Below the pieces are notes generated by a model. It made no database searches. It saw only the letters and a program-made list of their open reading frames with translations, and was not told the origin of the DNA. Source: Roseburia sp. (lineage in GTDB: Bacteria > Bacillota > Clostridia > Lachnospirales > Lachnospiraceae). From it: a stretch of 64,000 nucleotides of DNA. Of the stretch, positions 35,441 to 44,774 are shown piece after piece (position 1 is the first letter of the stretch; every line of letters begins with the position of its first letter). Where the stretch lies: assembly GCA_017937095.1 (NCBI GenBank), contig JAGBEG010000003.1:1-64000 (forward strand), in the 5' to 3' direction. The position numbers were made by a program, and so were the translations under genes.

Positions 35441-36616
35441 ATGTTGCACGAAAAGTATTATACGGAGAAGGAGAAGCAGGAGAAGCTGCTCTCCAGAAAG
35501 AATGTGAAGTCGGATTTCTACAACGGCGTATTTGACCGTTACGAGTATCCGGTGCTCACGAGAGAGCACATTCCGCTGACATGGCGGTATGACTTAAATC
35601 CAGAGACGAATCCGTATTTCATGGAGCGTCTTGGCGTCAACGCAGTCATGAATTCCGGCGCAATCGAGCTGGACGGAAAATATTATCTGGTGGCGCGCAT
35701 CGAGGGGAACGACAGAAAGTCCTTCTTCGGCGTGGCGGAGAGCGACAACGGTGTGGATGGTTTCCGTTTCTGGGATTACCCGATTCTTCTTGCGGATACC
35801 TGCCCGGAGGAAACGAACGTTTATGATATGCGCCTGACAAAGCATGAGGACGGTTATATTTACGGCGTGTTCTGCTCGGAGTCGAAGGATAAGAGCACAA
35901 ACGATCTGTCTGCGGCGGTCGCGGCGGCAGGTATTGTCCGCACCAAAGATTTAAAGAACTGGGAGCGCCTTCCGAATCTTGTGACGCTTCATTCCCCGCA
36001 GCAGAGAAACGTGGTGCTGCACCCCGAGTTCGTGGATGGAAAGTACGCGTTCTATACAAGACCGATGGATGATTTCATTGAGACGGGAAGCGGCGGCGGT
36101 ATCGGCTTCGGACTCTGCGAGGATATCACCCACGCGGTGATCGACGAGGAGAAGATGACGAGCCTGCGCAAGTATCACACGATCACGGAGGCGAAGAACG
36201 GAGCGGGCGCAACGCCGATCAAGACCGAAAAGGGCTGGATTCACATTGCACACGGCGTGCGTAATACGGCGGCAGGGCTCCGCTATGTCATCTACGCATT
36301 TGCGACGGACTTAAACGATCCTTCGAAGGTGATTGCAGAGCCGTCGGGACTTTTGATCGGACCGAGAGGCGAAGAGCGCGTCGGTGACGTCAGCAATGTC
36401 GTTTTCACAAACGGTGCGATTGTAAATGAAAACGGCGAGGTGTTCCTCTACTACGCATCTTCCGATACGAGAATGCACGTCGCGACGACGACGCTTGAGA
36501 AATTGATCGATTATGTATTCAACACCCCGCAGGACCCGGGACGTTCCGTAGAGTGCGTGGCGCAGCGATGTGAACTGATTCGTAAGAACCTTGCATTGTT
36601 GGAGCGGCAGGCGTGA
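35441..36616 (+). CDS. GH130_1 4-O-beta-D-mannosyl-D-glucose phosphorylase
   Basis: The 391-residue five-bladed propeller protein matches subfamily 1: [12 protein letters not shown]-like start (here [12 protein letters not shown]), [17 protein letters not shown], and NVYDMRL with catalytic Asp129. It should convert mannosyl-glucose plus phosphate to alpha-mannose-1-phosphate and glucose. Position right after the mannobiose 2-epimerase supports this reaction. Length is normal for the subfamily (about 390 residues, longer at the N-terminus than GH130_2). Confidence 0.93.
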   Translation: MLHEKYYTEKEKQEKLLSRKNVKSDFYNGVFDRYEYPVLTREHIPLTWRYDLNPETNPYFMERLGVNAVMNSGAIELDGKYYLVARIEGNDRKSFFGVAESDNGVDGFRFWDYPILLADTCPEETNVYDMRLTKHEDGYIYGVFCSESKDKSTNDLSAAVAAAGIVRTKDLKNWERLPNLVTLHSPQQRNVVLHPEFVDGKYAFYTRPMDDFIETGSGGGIGFGLCEDITHAVIDEEKMTSLRKYHTITEAKNGAGATPIKTEKGWIHIAHGVRNTAAGLRYVIYAFATDLNDPSKVIAEPSGLLIGPRGEERVGDVSNVVFTNGAIVNENGEVFLYYASSDTRMHVATTTLEKLIDYVFNTPQDPGRSVECVAQRCELIRKNLALLERQA

Positions 36617-36710
36617 GAAGAGCTTCCATAAGCTTACAGCAAAGAACGCGAAAGCAGCGTTTGATAAAATTTGAGGAAGCCGCAGGAGCGGCGGAAAGAG
36701 GTAGAAGGCT

Positions 36711-37733
36711 ATGAGCAAATATAAAATGATAAGCCCGGCAGTGCCGAATGTGCCGTGGCAGGAGCGCCCGGAGGGTATCACGGATGCGCCGGTCTGGAGA
36801 TATCATGAGAATCCGATTATCGGAAGAAATCCGGTGAAGGGCGTGGCGAGAATCTTTAACAGCGCGGTCATGCCGTATGAGGACGGATTTATCGGTGTAT
36901 TTCGCGGAGAGCAGACGAACGGCATCCCGTATATTTACCTTGGCAGAAGCGAGGATGCGATTCACTGGAACTTCGAGGAGAATAAGATTGATTTCGTGGA
37001 CGAGGAAGGAAAGCCGTTCATGCCGGTATACGCATACGATCCGCGTCTGGTAAAGGTGGAGGACACCTATTATATCATCTGGTGTCAGGATTTCTATGGC
37101 GCGGCGATCGGTATGGCAAAGACGACGGACTTTAAGACCTTTACGAGAATCGAGAATCCATTCCTCCCGTTCAACCGCAACGCAGTGCTTTTCCCGCGCA
37201 AGATTAACGGCAATTTCATGCTGTTATCCCGTCCGTCCGACAGCGGGCACACACCGTTTGGTGATATTTTCATCAGTGAAAGCCCGGATCTGACCTATTG
37301 GGGCAAGCACAGACATGTGATGGGAAAAGGCTCTGAGTGGTGGGAGTCCTTAAAAATCGGCGGCGGTGCAGCTCCGATTGAGACTTCCGAGGGATGGCTT
37401 TTGTTCTATCACGGTGTGAGCGGAACCTGCAACGGTTATGTGTACTCGATCGGCGGTGCGATCTTAGACATCGACAATCCTTCCATCGTGAAATACCGCT
37501 GTGAGAATTTCCTTCTGACGCCGGAAGAGTGGTACGAGGAGCGCGGCTTTGTGCCGAACGTATGCTTCCCGTGCGCGACGATTCACGATTCCGCGTCCGG
37601 TAAGATCGCGATTTACTACGGTGCGGCTGACAGTTATGTAGGTCTTGCTTTTACAGAGCTGGACGATATTATTGACTACATCAAGGAACACAGCGCTGTG
37701 ACAACGGCCGACACGGAAATCGGAAGAAGATAA
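36711..37733 (+). CDS. GH130_2 beta-1,4-mannooligosaccharide phosphorylase
   Basis: A 340-residue GH130 enzyme of the shorter subfamily 2 type: PVWRYHENPIIGRNP, ARIFNSAVMPYEDGF, YAYDPRLVKVED with catalytic Asp110, and the phosphate-binding Arg/His region FYHGVSGTCNGYVYSIG. It should release alpha-mannose-1-phosphate from the non-reducing end of manno-oligosaccharides longer than two units, complementing the GH130_1 enzyme. There are 94 bp between the two genes. The product goes to the phosphohexomutase encoded at 20665. Confidence 0.93.
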   Translation: MSKYKMISPAVPNVPWQERPEGITDAPVWRYHENPIIGRNPVKGVARIFNSAVMPYEDGFIGVFRGEQTNGIPYIYLGRSEDAIHWNFEENKIDFVDEEGKPFMPVYAYDPRLVKVEDTYYIIWCQDFYGAAIGMAKTTDFKTFTRIENPFLPFNRNAVLFPRKINGNFMLLSRPSDSGHTPFGDIFISESPDLTYWGKHRHVMGKGSEWWESLKIGGGAAPIETSEGWLLFYHGVSGTCNGYVYSIGGAILDIDNPSIVKYRCENFLLTPEEWYEERGFVPNVCFPCATIHDSASGKIAIYYGAADSYVGLAFTELDDIIDYIKEHSAVTTADTEIGRR

Positions 37734-37752
37734 AAAACATTCTTTATTTTGG

Positions 37753-37926
37753 CATAGAGACGCACTTCGCTGTCTATGTATATAAAATTCATTGCAGTTT
37801 GGAGGCTGCCGCAATGTCAGGAATCAGGGAAAACGCGTGTGGCGTGTTCAGATATCCGGTTTGCGGCAGCTTTGCTGCATTGTAAGACAATATTTGAGAA
37901 TGGCGCGGGAGGTATCTGCGCCATGG
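37753..37926 (+). other. Structured intergenic leader before the CE2 gene
   Basis: The 214-bp gap holds three stem-loops in series: 37753-37760 with 37771-37778 (7 of 8 pairs), GCTGCCGCAA at 37805-37814 with 37861-37870 (perfect, 46-base loop), and ATGGCGC at 37902-37908 with 37920-37926. No known riboswitch class was recognised. It might be an RNA processing site or a decayed mobile repeat. Confidence 0.45.
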
Positions 37927-37947
37927 AAGGAAGAGAAGGAGAGCGGT

Positions 37948-38997
37948 ATGTTCATATCACCGGAGAACGAAAATTTGCAATACAGCGGGCGCATTGACTT
38001 CGACGACGCGTCCGCGCCTGTGCTTGTCTATGCGGCGAGCTGGGTAAAAATGGTCTTTACGGGAACTTCGGCTGCGGTTACGCTTGCCAACCACCATTCC
38101 TACTGGACGAATGAGATGGGATATTTTATCGACGGAAAGCAGGCGCGCATCCGTCTTCGTGACGACGACGCAAAGGAGACTTATCTGTTGGCGGAAAATC
38201 TTAGCGATACCCGTCATGAGCTTCTGTTCTTTAAGCGGATGGATTCATGTCATACCGTGACCTTCTACGGCTTTACGGTGGACGACGGCGCAAGGCTTTT
38301 TATGCCGTCTCCAAAGCCCGCGCGCCGTATCGAGGTGTTCGGTGACAGCGTATCCTGCGGCGAGGTATCGGAGGCGGTCGATTTCGTGGGAAAAGAAGAC
38401 CCGGAGCATGACGGGCAGTATTCCAATAGCTGGTATTCCTATGCGTGGATGACGGCGCGAAAGCTGAATGCAGAGCTGCACGATACCTCGCAGGGCGGAA
38501 TTGCGCTTCTCGACCATACGGGCTGGTTCGCGGCTCCCGATTATAAAGGGGTGGAATCCTGTTATGATAAGATAGAGTACCACCCGGAGCTGGGAGCGGC
38601 AAAGCAGTGGGATTTTTCCCGCTATACGCCGCAGGTCGTTATCGTTGCGATCGGGCAGAATGACAATCATCCGGACGATTATATGGCGGAGGACTATGAC
38701 GGGGAGAAGGGAAGGAACTGGCGTAAGCATTACCGGAAGTTCGTTGAGCGTCTGATGGAACTCTACCCTAAGGCGCAGATCATTCTTGCGACGACGATCT
38801 TACAGCACGATGCGAACTGGGATAAGGCAATCGGCGAGGTATGCGCGCAGATTGGAAACGGGAGGGTGCATCATTTCCTGTATCAGAGAAACGGCGCGGG
38901 AACGCCGGGACACATCCGCATCCCGGAGGCAGAGGAGATGTCGGAGGAGCTTGCCTGCTATATCCGCTCGCTCGGCGAAGAAATCTGGGATGCGTAG
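37948..38997 (+). CDS. CE2-type acetylesterase acting on acetylated manno-oligosaccharides
   Basis: 349 residues in the two-part CE2 layout: an N-terminal beta-sandwich (about residues 1-120) and an SGNH hydrolase domain with Ser134 (FGDSVSCG), IGQNDN, and a late His (TPGHIRIPEAEEM) for the Ser-His dyad. It resembles the R. intestinalis CE2 enzyme that, with the CE17 partner, removes acetyl groups from all positions of imported acetylated mannan oligosaccharides. No signal peptide. ATG 37948 follows GAAGGAGA and is preferred to a far-upstream start that would run through the structured leader. Confidence 0.86.
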   Translation: MFISPENENLQYSGRIDFDDASAPVLVYAASWVKMVFTGTSAAVTLANHHSYWTNEMGYFIDGKQARIRLRDDDAKETYLLAENLSDTRHELLFFKRMDSCHTVTFYGFTVDDGARLFMPSPKPARRIEVFGDSVSCGEVSEAVDFVGKEDPEHDGQYSNSWYSYAWMTARKLNAELHDTSQGGIALLDHTGWFAAPDYKGVESCYDKIEYHPELGAAKQWDFSRYTPQVVIVAIGQNDNHPDDYMAEDYDGEKGRNWRKHYRKFVERLMELYPKAQIILATTILQHDANWDKAIGEVCAQIGNGRVHHFLYQRNGAGTPGHIRIPEAEEMSEELACYIRSLGEEIWDA

Positions 38998-39071
38998 AAG
39001 AATGAAAAATGTGTGCATTACGCCCGCAGAAAGAGAAGAGAACCGGAAGCATTCGGCAGAATGGAGGAAAT

Positions 39072-40208
39072 ATGGAATATCAGATTGACAAAGAAAAAGG
39101 AATTGCAAATGTAGGAAATACCGACCGTTTAAAGGAAGTGTTCGCACGCGCCGGGCGCGGGGAACATCTGACGCTCGGATTTCTGGGCGGTTCGATCACA
39201 CAGGGAAGTCTTTCGTCTTCGCCGGAGACCTGTTATGCCTACCGTGTCTATGAGTGGTGGCGCAAGACATTTCCGCAGGCAGAGTTCACTTATCTTAATG
39301 CCGGAATCGGCGGAACGACGTCGCAGTTCGGCGTGGCGAGAGCACAGACCGATCTGCTTGCGGGGAAACCGGATTTTGTGATCATTGAATTTTCGGTCAA
39401 CGACGAGAGCACGGAGCATTTTATGGAGACTTATGAGGGACTGGTGCGAAGCGTTTGCGGAGCGGAGTTCTCGCCTGCGGTTCTTCTGGTGCACAATGTC
39501 TATTATCACAACGGGGGAAACGCACAGCTTATGCACGGGCGCGTCGGAAGACATTACGGGCTTCCGGCAGTGAGTATGCAGAGCGCGATTTTCCCGGAGG
39601 TAGTGAGCGGCAGAATCGAAAACCGTGCGATCACGCCGGACGATCTGCACCCGAACGATGCGGGGCACGCGCTGGTGGCGTCGGTCATCACTTATTTTCT
39701 GGAAAAGGTGCGGATTGGAGCGCTCGATGCGGCGGAGGATAAAGCAGCCGCACTTCCAGCGCCGCTCACGGCGAACGCCTACGAGCATTCTGTGCGTTAC
39801 CGCAATTCCTATGCGCCGGATATGGCGGGGAGAGAACAACCGGTGCTCTGCGGCTTTGCGGAGGATGCCGCGCCGCAGGACGGTATCACGGACTGCTTTA
39901 AATACGGCTGGACGGCGTCGCATGCTGGGGATGCAATCACATTTCATGTGGAGGGAAGCTGCATTGCGGTGCAGTACCGGAAATCGGTAAGGCTTCCGGC
40001 GCCTGTCGCAGAGGTCGTCGTGGACGGCGACACAGAGCACGCATTCCGGCTGGATGCGAACTTTGATGAGACATGGGGCGATAAACTGGAGCTTGATACG
40101 GTCATGGAGCACGGGAAAACAGGACTGCATGAGGTGACGGTCCGATTGACCGAAACGCATGAAAAGGACGCGGTGCCGTTCTATCTGGTATCGGTGATCG
40201 GTTCATAA
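39072..40208 (+). CDS. CE17 acetyl-mannan esterase with C-terminal CBM35-like domain
   Basis: A 378-residue SGNH esterase with a beta-sandwich C-terminal domain (about residues 240-378). The triad reads Ser41 (LGGSITQG), Asp190 and His193 (PDDLHPNDAGH), and block III is SVNDEST. This matches the R. intestinalis CE17 enzyme, which removes 2-O-acetyl groups from mannose and uses the CBM35-like domain to complete the active site. It follows the CE2 gene by 74 bp; deacetylation is needed before the epimerase and GH130 steps. ATG 39072 follows GGAGGAAAT. Confidence 0.88.
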   Translation: MEYQIDKEKGIANVGNTDRLKEVFARAGRGEHLTLGFLGGSITQGSLSSSPETCYAYRVYEWWRKTFPQAEFTYLNAGIGGTTSQFGVARAQTDLLAGKPDFVIIEFSVNDESTEHFMETYEGLVRSVCGAEFSPAVLLVHNVYYHNGGNAQLMHGRVGRHYGLPAVSMQSAIFPEVVSGRIENRAITPDDLHPNDAGHALVASVITYFLEKVRIGALDAAEDKAAALPAPLTANAYEHSVRYRNSYAPDMAGREQPVLCGFAEDAAPQDGITDCFKYGWTASHAGDAITFHVEGSCIAVQYRKSVRLPAPVAEVVVDGDTEHAFRLDANFDETWGDKLELDTVMEHGKTGLHEVTVRLTETHEKDAVPFYLVSVIGS

Positions 40209-40241
40209 GTGTGGTTGGTTTATGAGATAGGAGAAGTGGGC

Positions 40242-42335
40242 ATGAGGGCAAAACGAAAGATTAAGTATACGCTGATTCAGGCATTTTTCATCCCTGTAGT
40301 GCTGATCGTGCTTTTGGGAGCGCTTTCTTATCAGAAAGCGGCAAAGAGCGTGACACAGCAGTACGAAAGCTCTGCGGAGGCGACGGCAGGCGCAGTCAGC
40401 AATTACTGCGACCTGCTCTGCAATACGGTGGAAGTGAAGATGAACGAACTGGTCACGAATGACGCCGTAACTGCTTACTATGGGCGTTATGCGGGAAAGA
40501 CCGACAGCGACGCGATGCAGACCTTCCGCGAGGCGCAGTCTGCGTTTACGACAGCCAAAGGGACCTGCCGCTATATCTATGGATATTATGTGGCAGCGGA
40601 AAAGGGCGGAACTTTCTCTTCTGCATCTACGGCTCTTCCGAATGACGCTTATGCCGCGCTGGCAGAAAGCGGCGAGGTCGACAGTGTGAATGCGACCGGA
40701 GGCGTCTGGATGGGATATCACAGGTATTTCGATACGGCACTGCAGATTGATGAGAATGCGTACGGGCTGTCCTATGTCCGCAGGCTTGTGAAAGGCAACG
40801 GCTATGTGTGCATGGATATTTCCATGGATAAGATTACAGAGATGCTTGGCGATGCGGGAGGAGATGAGAAATCCTATGCGATCCTGCTTTGCCCGGATGG
40901 AAGGGAAATTGTCATGCAGGCAGGCGAGCTGCTTACCGCAGAGCAGATCCCGTTTTCGGGCAGTGAACTTCTCGACAGGATAGAAGCGGAAGCTTCCGAT
41001 GCCGGGGTCGGTCAGAAGGAAGTTTCCGGGGCAGAGGACGCTGCGGCGGAAGCGGCGCAGGAAACAAGCTCCTATGTGCAGATTGCAGGGGAGAACTATC
41101 TTTTTATCCACAGCGCAGTCGGTAAGACAGGGCTTACGGTGTGCAGCCTCATTCCGGAAAGTTCGATTCTTGAGTCGGCGAAGGATATCAAAACAATGAC
41201 AATTGTCATCGTATTGGCGGCGTGTATCATTGCGCTTGCAGTGGGAAGCTTTCTTGCAGCGCGCATCAGCGGTGAGGTCAACCGGATGGTACGCACAATG
41301 CAGCGCGCAGCGGAAGGAGATTTCACGGTTTCGGTCGCGTCGAAACGCAGGGATGAATTTCAGGTGATGGCGGCGCGCACATCCGATATGTTCGAGAGCG
41401 TCCGGGCGGCGTTGGGGCGGGTCGTCGTGTTCGGGGATGAGGTGAGAAATACGGCGGAGCGGCTTGCGGAGGCGAACGCCGGAATGGCGGAATCCATGCA
41501 GGGAATCAATGCGGCGATGGACGAGGTCGCGAAGGGCGTCGGACAGCAGTCCGCAGACGCGGAGGCGAGCTATGAACAGATGGTACGCTTTTCGGGCATT
41601 TTAAAGGAACTGACGGAGGAGACGGGACGGATGCAGCAGACGTCGGGCGGCGTCATGGAGGCAATCGCATCCGGGAGCACACAGGTGTCAGAGCTTGCCG
41701 AAAAATCCGGCGAGGCGGGAAAGAGTACGGAGGTGCTCCTCTCCAATATCGAGGAGGTACAGCATAAATCGGAGAATATCGGCGGTATCGTCGATGCGAT
41801 ACAGGAGATTGCATCGCAGACCAATCTTCTCTCATTAAACGCCTCCATCGAGGCGGCGAGAGCCGGGGAAGCCGGAAGAGGGTTTGCGGTGGTCGCAGAG
41901 GAAATCCGCAGGCTTTCCGAGCAGTCCGTGGAATCGGCGGAGAAGATCGAGCGGCTTGTGGAAAGTATTCAGCAATCGGCGAAAAACACGACCGTGTGCG
42001 CACAGCAGACCAGAGAGGTGTTGGATGAGCAGAATGCATCCGTTGACAATACGATTGATATTTTCGGGAAAATCGCTTCCGATGTGACTGGAATGACAGA
42101 TACGCTGAAAAAAGTGATTGAAAAAATGTCCGGAATGTTAGAAGATAATGAAAGGGTCTTAACTGCGGTGCAGAGTATGGCGGCAGTATCGGAAGAGGAA
42201 GCTGCGAGCGCGCAGGAAATTACCGCGACGGTCAATACGCAGCTTTGCGAGGCGCAGAATATGGCGGTACAGGCAAAACAGTTAAGCGAAGCGACAGAGC
42301 AGCTTGGCGAGCTGCTGAAGAGATTTCAGGTATAA
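40242..42335 (+). CDS. Methyl-accepting chemotaxis protein within the mannan operon
   Basis: A 697-residue chemoreceptor: first membrane helix about residues 12-30, an extracellular sensor of about 290 residues (dCache-like), second helix ([17 protein letters not shown] region, about residues 320-342), HAMP, and a long cytoplasmic signalling domain whose tip reads [21 protein letters not shown]. No C-terminal pentapeptide tether is present. GATAGGAGAAG precedes ATG 40242; an upstream GTG at 40209 is less likely. It lies between CE17 and GH1, so it is probably induced with mannan use and may steer motility towards manno-oligosaccharides, directly or through the binding lipoprotein. This implies a flagellated host. 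Confidence 0.92.
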   Translation: MRAKRKIKYTLIQAFFIPVVLIVLLGALSYQKAAKSVTQQYESSAEATAGAVSNYCDLLCNTVEVKMNELVTNDAVTAYYGRYAGKTDSDAMQTFREAQSAFTTAKGTCRYIYGYYVAAEKGGTFSSASTALPNDAYAALAESGEVDSVNATGGVWMGYHRYFDTALQIDENAYGLSYVRRLVKGNGYVCMDISMDKITEMLGDAGGDEKSYAILLCPDGREIVMQAGELLTAEQIPFSGSELLDRIEAEASDAGVGQKEVSGAEDAAAEAAQETSSYVQIAGENYLFIHSAVGKTGLTVCSLIPESSILESAKDIKTMTIVIVLAACIIALAVGSFLAARISGEVNRMVRTMQRAAEGDFTVSVASKRRDEFQVMAARTSDMFESVRAALGRVVVFGDEVRNTAERLAEANAGMAESMQGINAAMDEVAKGVGQQSADAEASYEQMVRFSGILKELTEETGRMQQTSGGVMEAIASGSTQVSELAEKSGEAGKSTEVLLSNIEEVQHKSENIGGIVDAIQEIASQTNLLSLNASIEAARAGEAGRGFAVVAEEIRRLSEQSVESAEKIERLVESIQQSAKNTTVCAQQTREVLDEQNASVDNTIDIFGKIASDVTGMTDTLKKVIEKMSGMLEDNERVLTAVQSMAAVSEEEAASAQEITATVNTQLCEAQNMAVQAKQLSEATEQLGELLKRFQV

Positions 42336-42350
42336 GACGGAGGAGACGGC

Positions 42351-44660
42351 ATGTTTCGAGATGATTTTGTGTGGGGCGTGGCAAGCAGCGCCTATCAGGT
42401 AGAGGGAAGCGATCCGGCGGACGGCAGAGGAAAAACGGTCTGGGATATGTTCACGGAGGACGGCAGGGTGTATGAGAATCAGAATGCGTATACGAGCTGC
42501 GACCATATGCACCGTTATAAAGAGGATATCGCGCTGATGAAGCATCTTGGAATCCGGGCATACCGCTTTTCTTTGAACTGGGCGCGGATTCTGCCGGAGG
42601 GCACGGGAAGGGTCAACGAGAAAGCAATCGCGATGTACCGTGATATGATTCTTACGATGAAGGAAAACGGAATCACACCGTATATTACGATGTTCCACTG
42701 GGAGTTTCCGCTTGCGCTCTACGAGCAGGGCGGCTGGATGAACCCGAAGGTCGTGGATTGGTTCGGGGAATATGCGAAGGTCGTTGCGGAGCATTTTTCG
42801 GATCTGTGCGAGTATTTTATCACAATCAATGAACCGCAGTGCGTTGTGGGGCTGGGGCATCTGAGCGGGGTGCACGCGCCGGGCGTGAAGCTGTCTGTAA
42901 AAGAGACGTTTGTCGTAGCACATCATCTTCTGATGGCGCACGGACAGGCGGTCATCAATCTGCGTAAGTATGCGTCCCGCCCGGTTAAGGTCGGCTTTGC
43001 GCCGACGGGCAGCGTGGCATATCCGTATACGGACAGCCCCGAGGATATTGCCGCGGCGAAGAAGGCTTACTTTGGCTTTTATAATCCGATGGAGAACTGG
43101 ACATGGAATGTGTCATGGTTCTCAGACCCTGTATTTCTGGGGCATTATCCTGCGGAGGGCTTAGAGAAATTCGCGGCGTATCTGCCGGATATCAGGGAAG
43201 AGGATATGAAGCTCATCCACCAGCCGTTAGACTTCATGGGGCAGAATATCTATAACGGCTACTATGTGCGCGCGGGAGCAGACGGCGAGCCGGAATTTGT
43301 GAACCGTGCGCCGGGCTTTCCGAAGACGGGATCGGCCTGGCCGGTAACGCCGGAGGCATTCTACTACGGCATTAAATTTCTGACGGAGCGGTATCCGCTG
43401 CCGCTTTATATTACCGAAAACGGTATGTCCTGTCATGACATTGTAAGCAGTGACGGGCGGGTGCACGATCCGAACCGCATCACATTTCTGGATTCCTACA
43501 TTGGGGCAATGCAGCGGGCTTACGATGAGGGCGCAAATGTGGCAGGCTATTTCCTGTGGACATTCCTTGACAACTTTGAGTGGGCAGACGGCTACAAACA
43601 GCGGTTCGGCATCATTCATGTGGATTTTGAGAGCCAGAGACGTATCGTAAAGGATTCGGCATACTGGTATAAGGATATGATAAAAACAAACGGAAGGACA
43701 TTATCTATGAATCAGACGACGAAAGAAATATTATTTTTAGATCCGGTCTGCACCCATAATATCTGGGGCGGAACGAGGCTCAGAGAGGAATTCGGCTACC
43801 CGGCAGAGGGAGACGACATCGGAGAGTGCTGGGGCATTTCGGCGCATCCGAACGGAGACGGTACGATCCGCTGCGGCGCTTACGCGGGGATGAAGCTGTC
43901 TGCGGTGTGGGAAGAGCACCCGGAGGTATTCGGCAATCTGGACTGTGACAGATTCCCGCTCCTTACGAAGATTATTGACGCGCGGGACGATCTGAGCATT
44001 CAGGTACACCCGGACGACGCGTATGCGAAGGTACACGAGAACGGCTCTCTCGGCAAGACCGAGTGCTGGTACATTCTGGATGCACCGGAGAATGCTACAC
44101 TTGTAATAGGACACAATGCAAAGACAAAAGAAGAGCTTTTCGATATGATTCACGGGGGGCGTTTTCGGGAGCTCATCCGCGAGATTCCGGTGAAGAAAGG
44201 GGATTTTATCCAGATCGATCCGGGTACGGTACATGCGATCAAGGGCGGAATCCTGCTCCTTGAGACACAGCAGAACAGTGATATCACTTACCGTGTTTAC
44301 GATTATGACAGGCTTCAGAATGGCAAGCCGAGGGAGCTTCATGTGGAAAAGAGCATTGACGTGATTACGGTTCCGGCAAAATCAGTGGAGGATTCCGTAA
44401 AGTCGGCGGCTGACCTGCCGAAGAACCGGCCCAATGAGCTGTATTCCTGCAGCTATTATAAGATTTTCAAGCTGGACGTAGCGGGAGAAATGACATTTGC
44501 GCAGGACTATCCGTTCCTGCTCATGTCGGTCATCAGCGGAAGCGGTATTATAAACGGACAGCCGGTGAAGAAGGGCGATCACTTTATTTTGCCGTGCGGC
44601 TTCGGGGAGGTTAAGCTTACCGGAGAGATGAGCATGATCGCATCGACTGTGACTGCCTGA
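42351..44660 (+). CDS. Fusion protein: GH1 beta-glycosidase plus class I mannose-6-phosphate isomerase
   Basis: One 769-codon frame joins two full enzymes. Residues 1-450 form a GH1 barrel with acid/base Glu161 (FITINEPQ) and nucleophile Glu356 (YITENG). Residues 453-769 form a class I phosphomannose isomerase with the zinc-site motifs IQVHPDD, KTECWYIL and GTVHAIKGG. The first half should remove beta-linked glucose (or mannose) from oligosaccharides; the second converts mannose-6-phosphate to fructose-6-phosphate, the last step of this pathway. Met453 (43707) has a GGAAGG nine bases upstream, so the isomerase may also be made separately from an internal start. GGAGG precedes ATG 42351. Confidence 0.93.
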   Translation: MFRDDFVWGVASSAYQVEGSDPADGRGKTVWDMFTEDGRVYENQNAYTSCDHMHRYKEDIALMKHLGIRAYRFSLNWARILPEGTGRVNEKAIAMYRDMILTMKENGITPYITMFHWEFPLALYEQGGWMNPKVVDWFGEYAKVVAEHFSDLCEYFITINEPQCVVGLGHLSGVHAPGVKLSVKETFVVAHHLLMAHGQAVINLRKYASRPVKVGFAPTGSVAYPYTDSPEDIAAAKKAYFGFYNPMENWTWNVSWFSDPVFLGHYPAEGLEKFAAYLPDIREEDMKLIHQPLDFMGQNIYNGYYVRAGADGEPEFVNRAPGFPKTGSAWPVTPEAFYYGIKFLTERYPLPLYITENGMSCHDIVSSDGRVHDPNRITFLDSYIGAMQRAYDEGANVAGYFLWTFLDNFEWADGYKQRFGIIHVDFESQRRIVKDSAYWYKDMIKTNGRTLSMNQTTKEILFLDPVCTHNIWGGTRLREEFGYPAEGDDIGECWGISAHPNGDGTIRCGAYAGMKLSAVWEEHPEVFGNLDCDRFPLLTKIIDARDDLSIQVHPDDAYAKVHENGSLGKTECWYILDAPENATLVIGHNAKTKEELFDMIHGGRFRELIREIPVKKGDFIQIDPGTVHAIKGGILLLETQQNSDITYRVYDYDRLQNGKPRELHVEKSIDVITVPAKSVEDSVKSAADLPKNRPNELYSCSYYKIFKLDVAGEMTFAQDYPFLLMSVISGSGIINGQPVKKGDHFILPCGFGEVKLTGEMSMIASTVTA

Positions 44661-44706
44661 CCTGCGGCAGACCGTATCATTTGGCGCCAGAAAATGAAAA
44701 ATAGTC

Positions 44707-44735
44707 TTTAGCTTGCCGCAAAGATTTGCTATAAT
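44707..44735 (+). promoter_or_regulatory. Promoter for the GH3 gene
   Basis: An extended -10 TGCTATAAT (TATAAT at 44730-44735) has a moderate -35 (TTTAGC, 44707-44712) 17 bp upstream. Confidence 0.5.
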
Positions 44736-44774
44736 CAGACCATAGACAGAATATACAGTGGAAAGAGGAAGCAT

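Noticed and set aside
39129-40160. Long minus-strand reading frame opposite CE17
   Set aside because: Arg/His/Cys-rich antisense shadow; the plus strand has the full SGNH triad.
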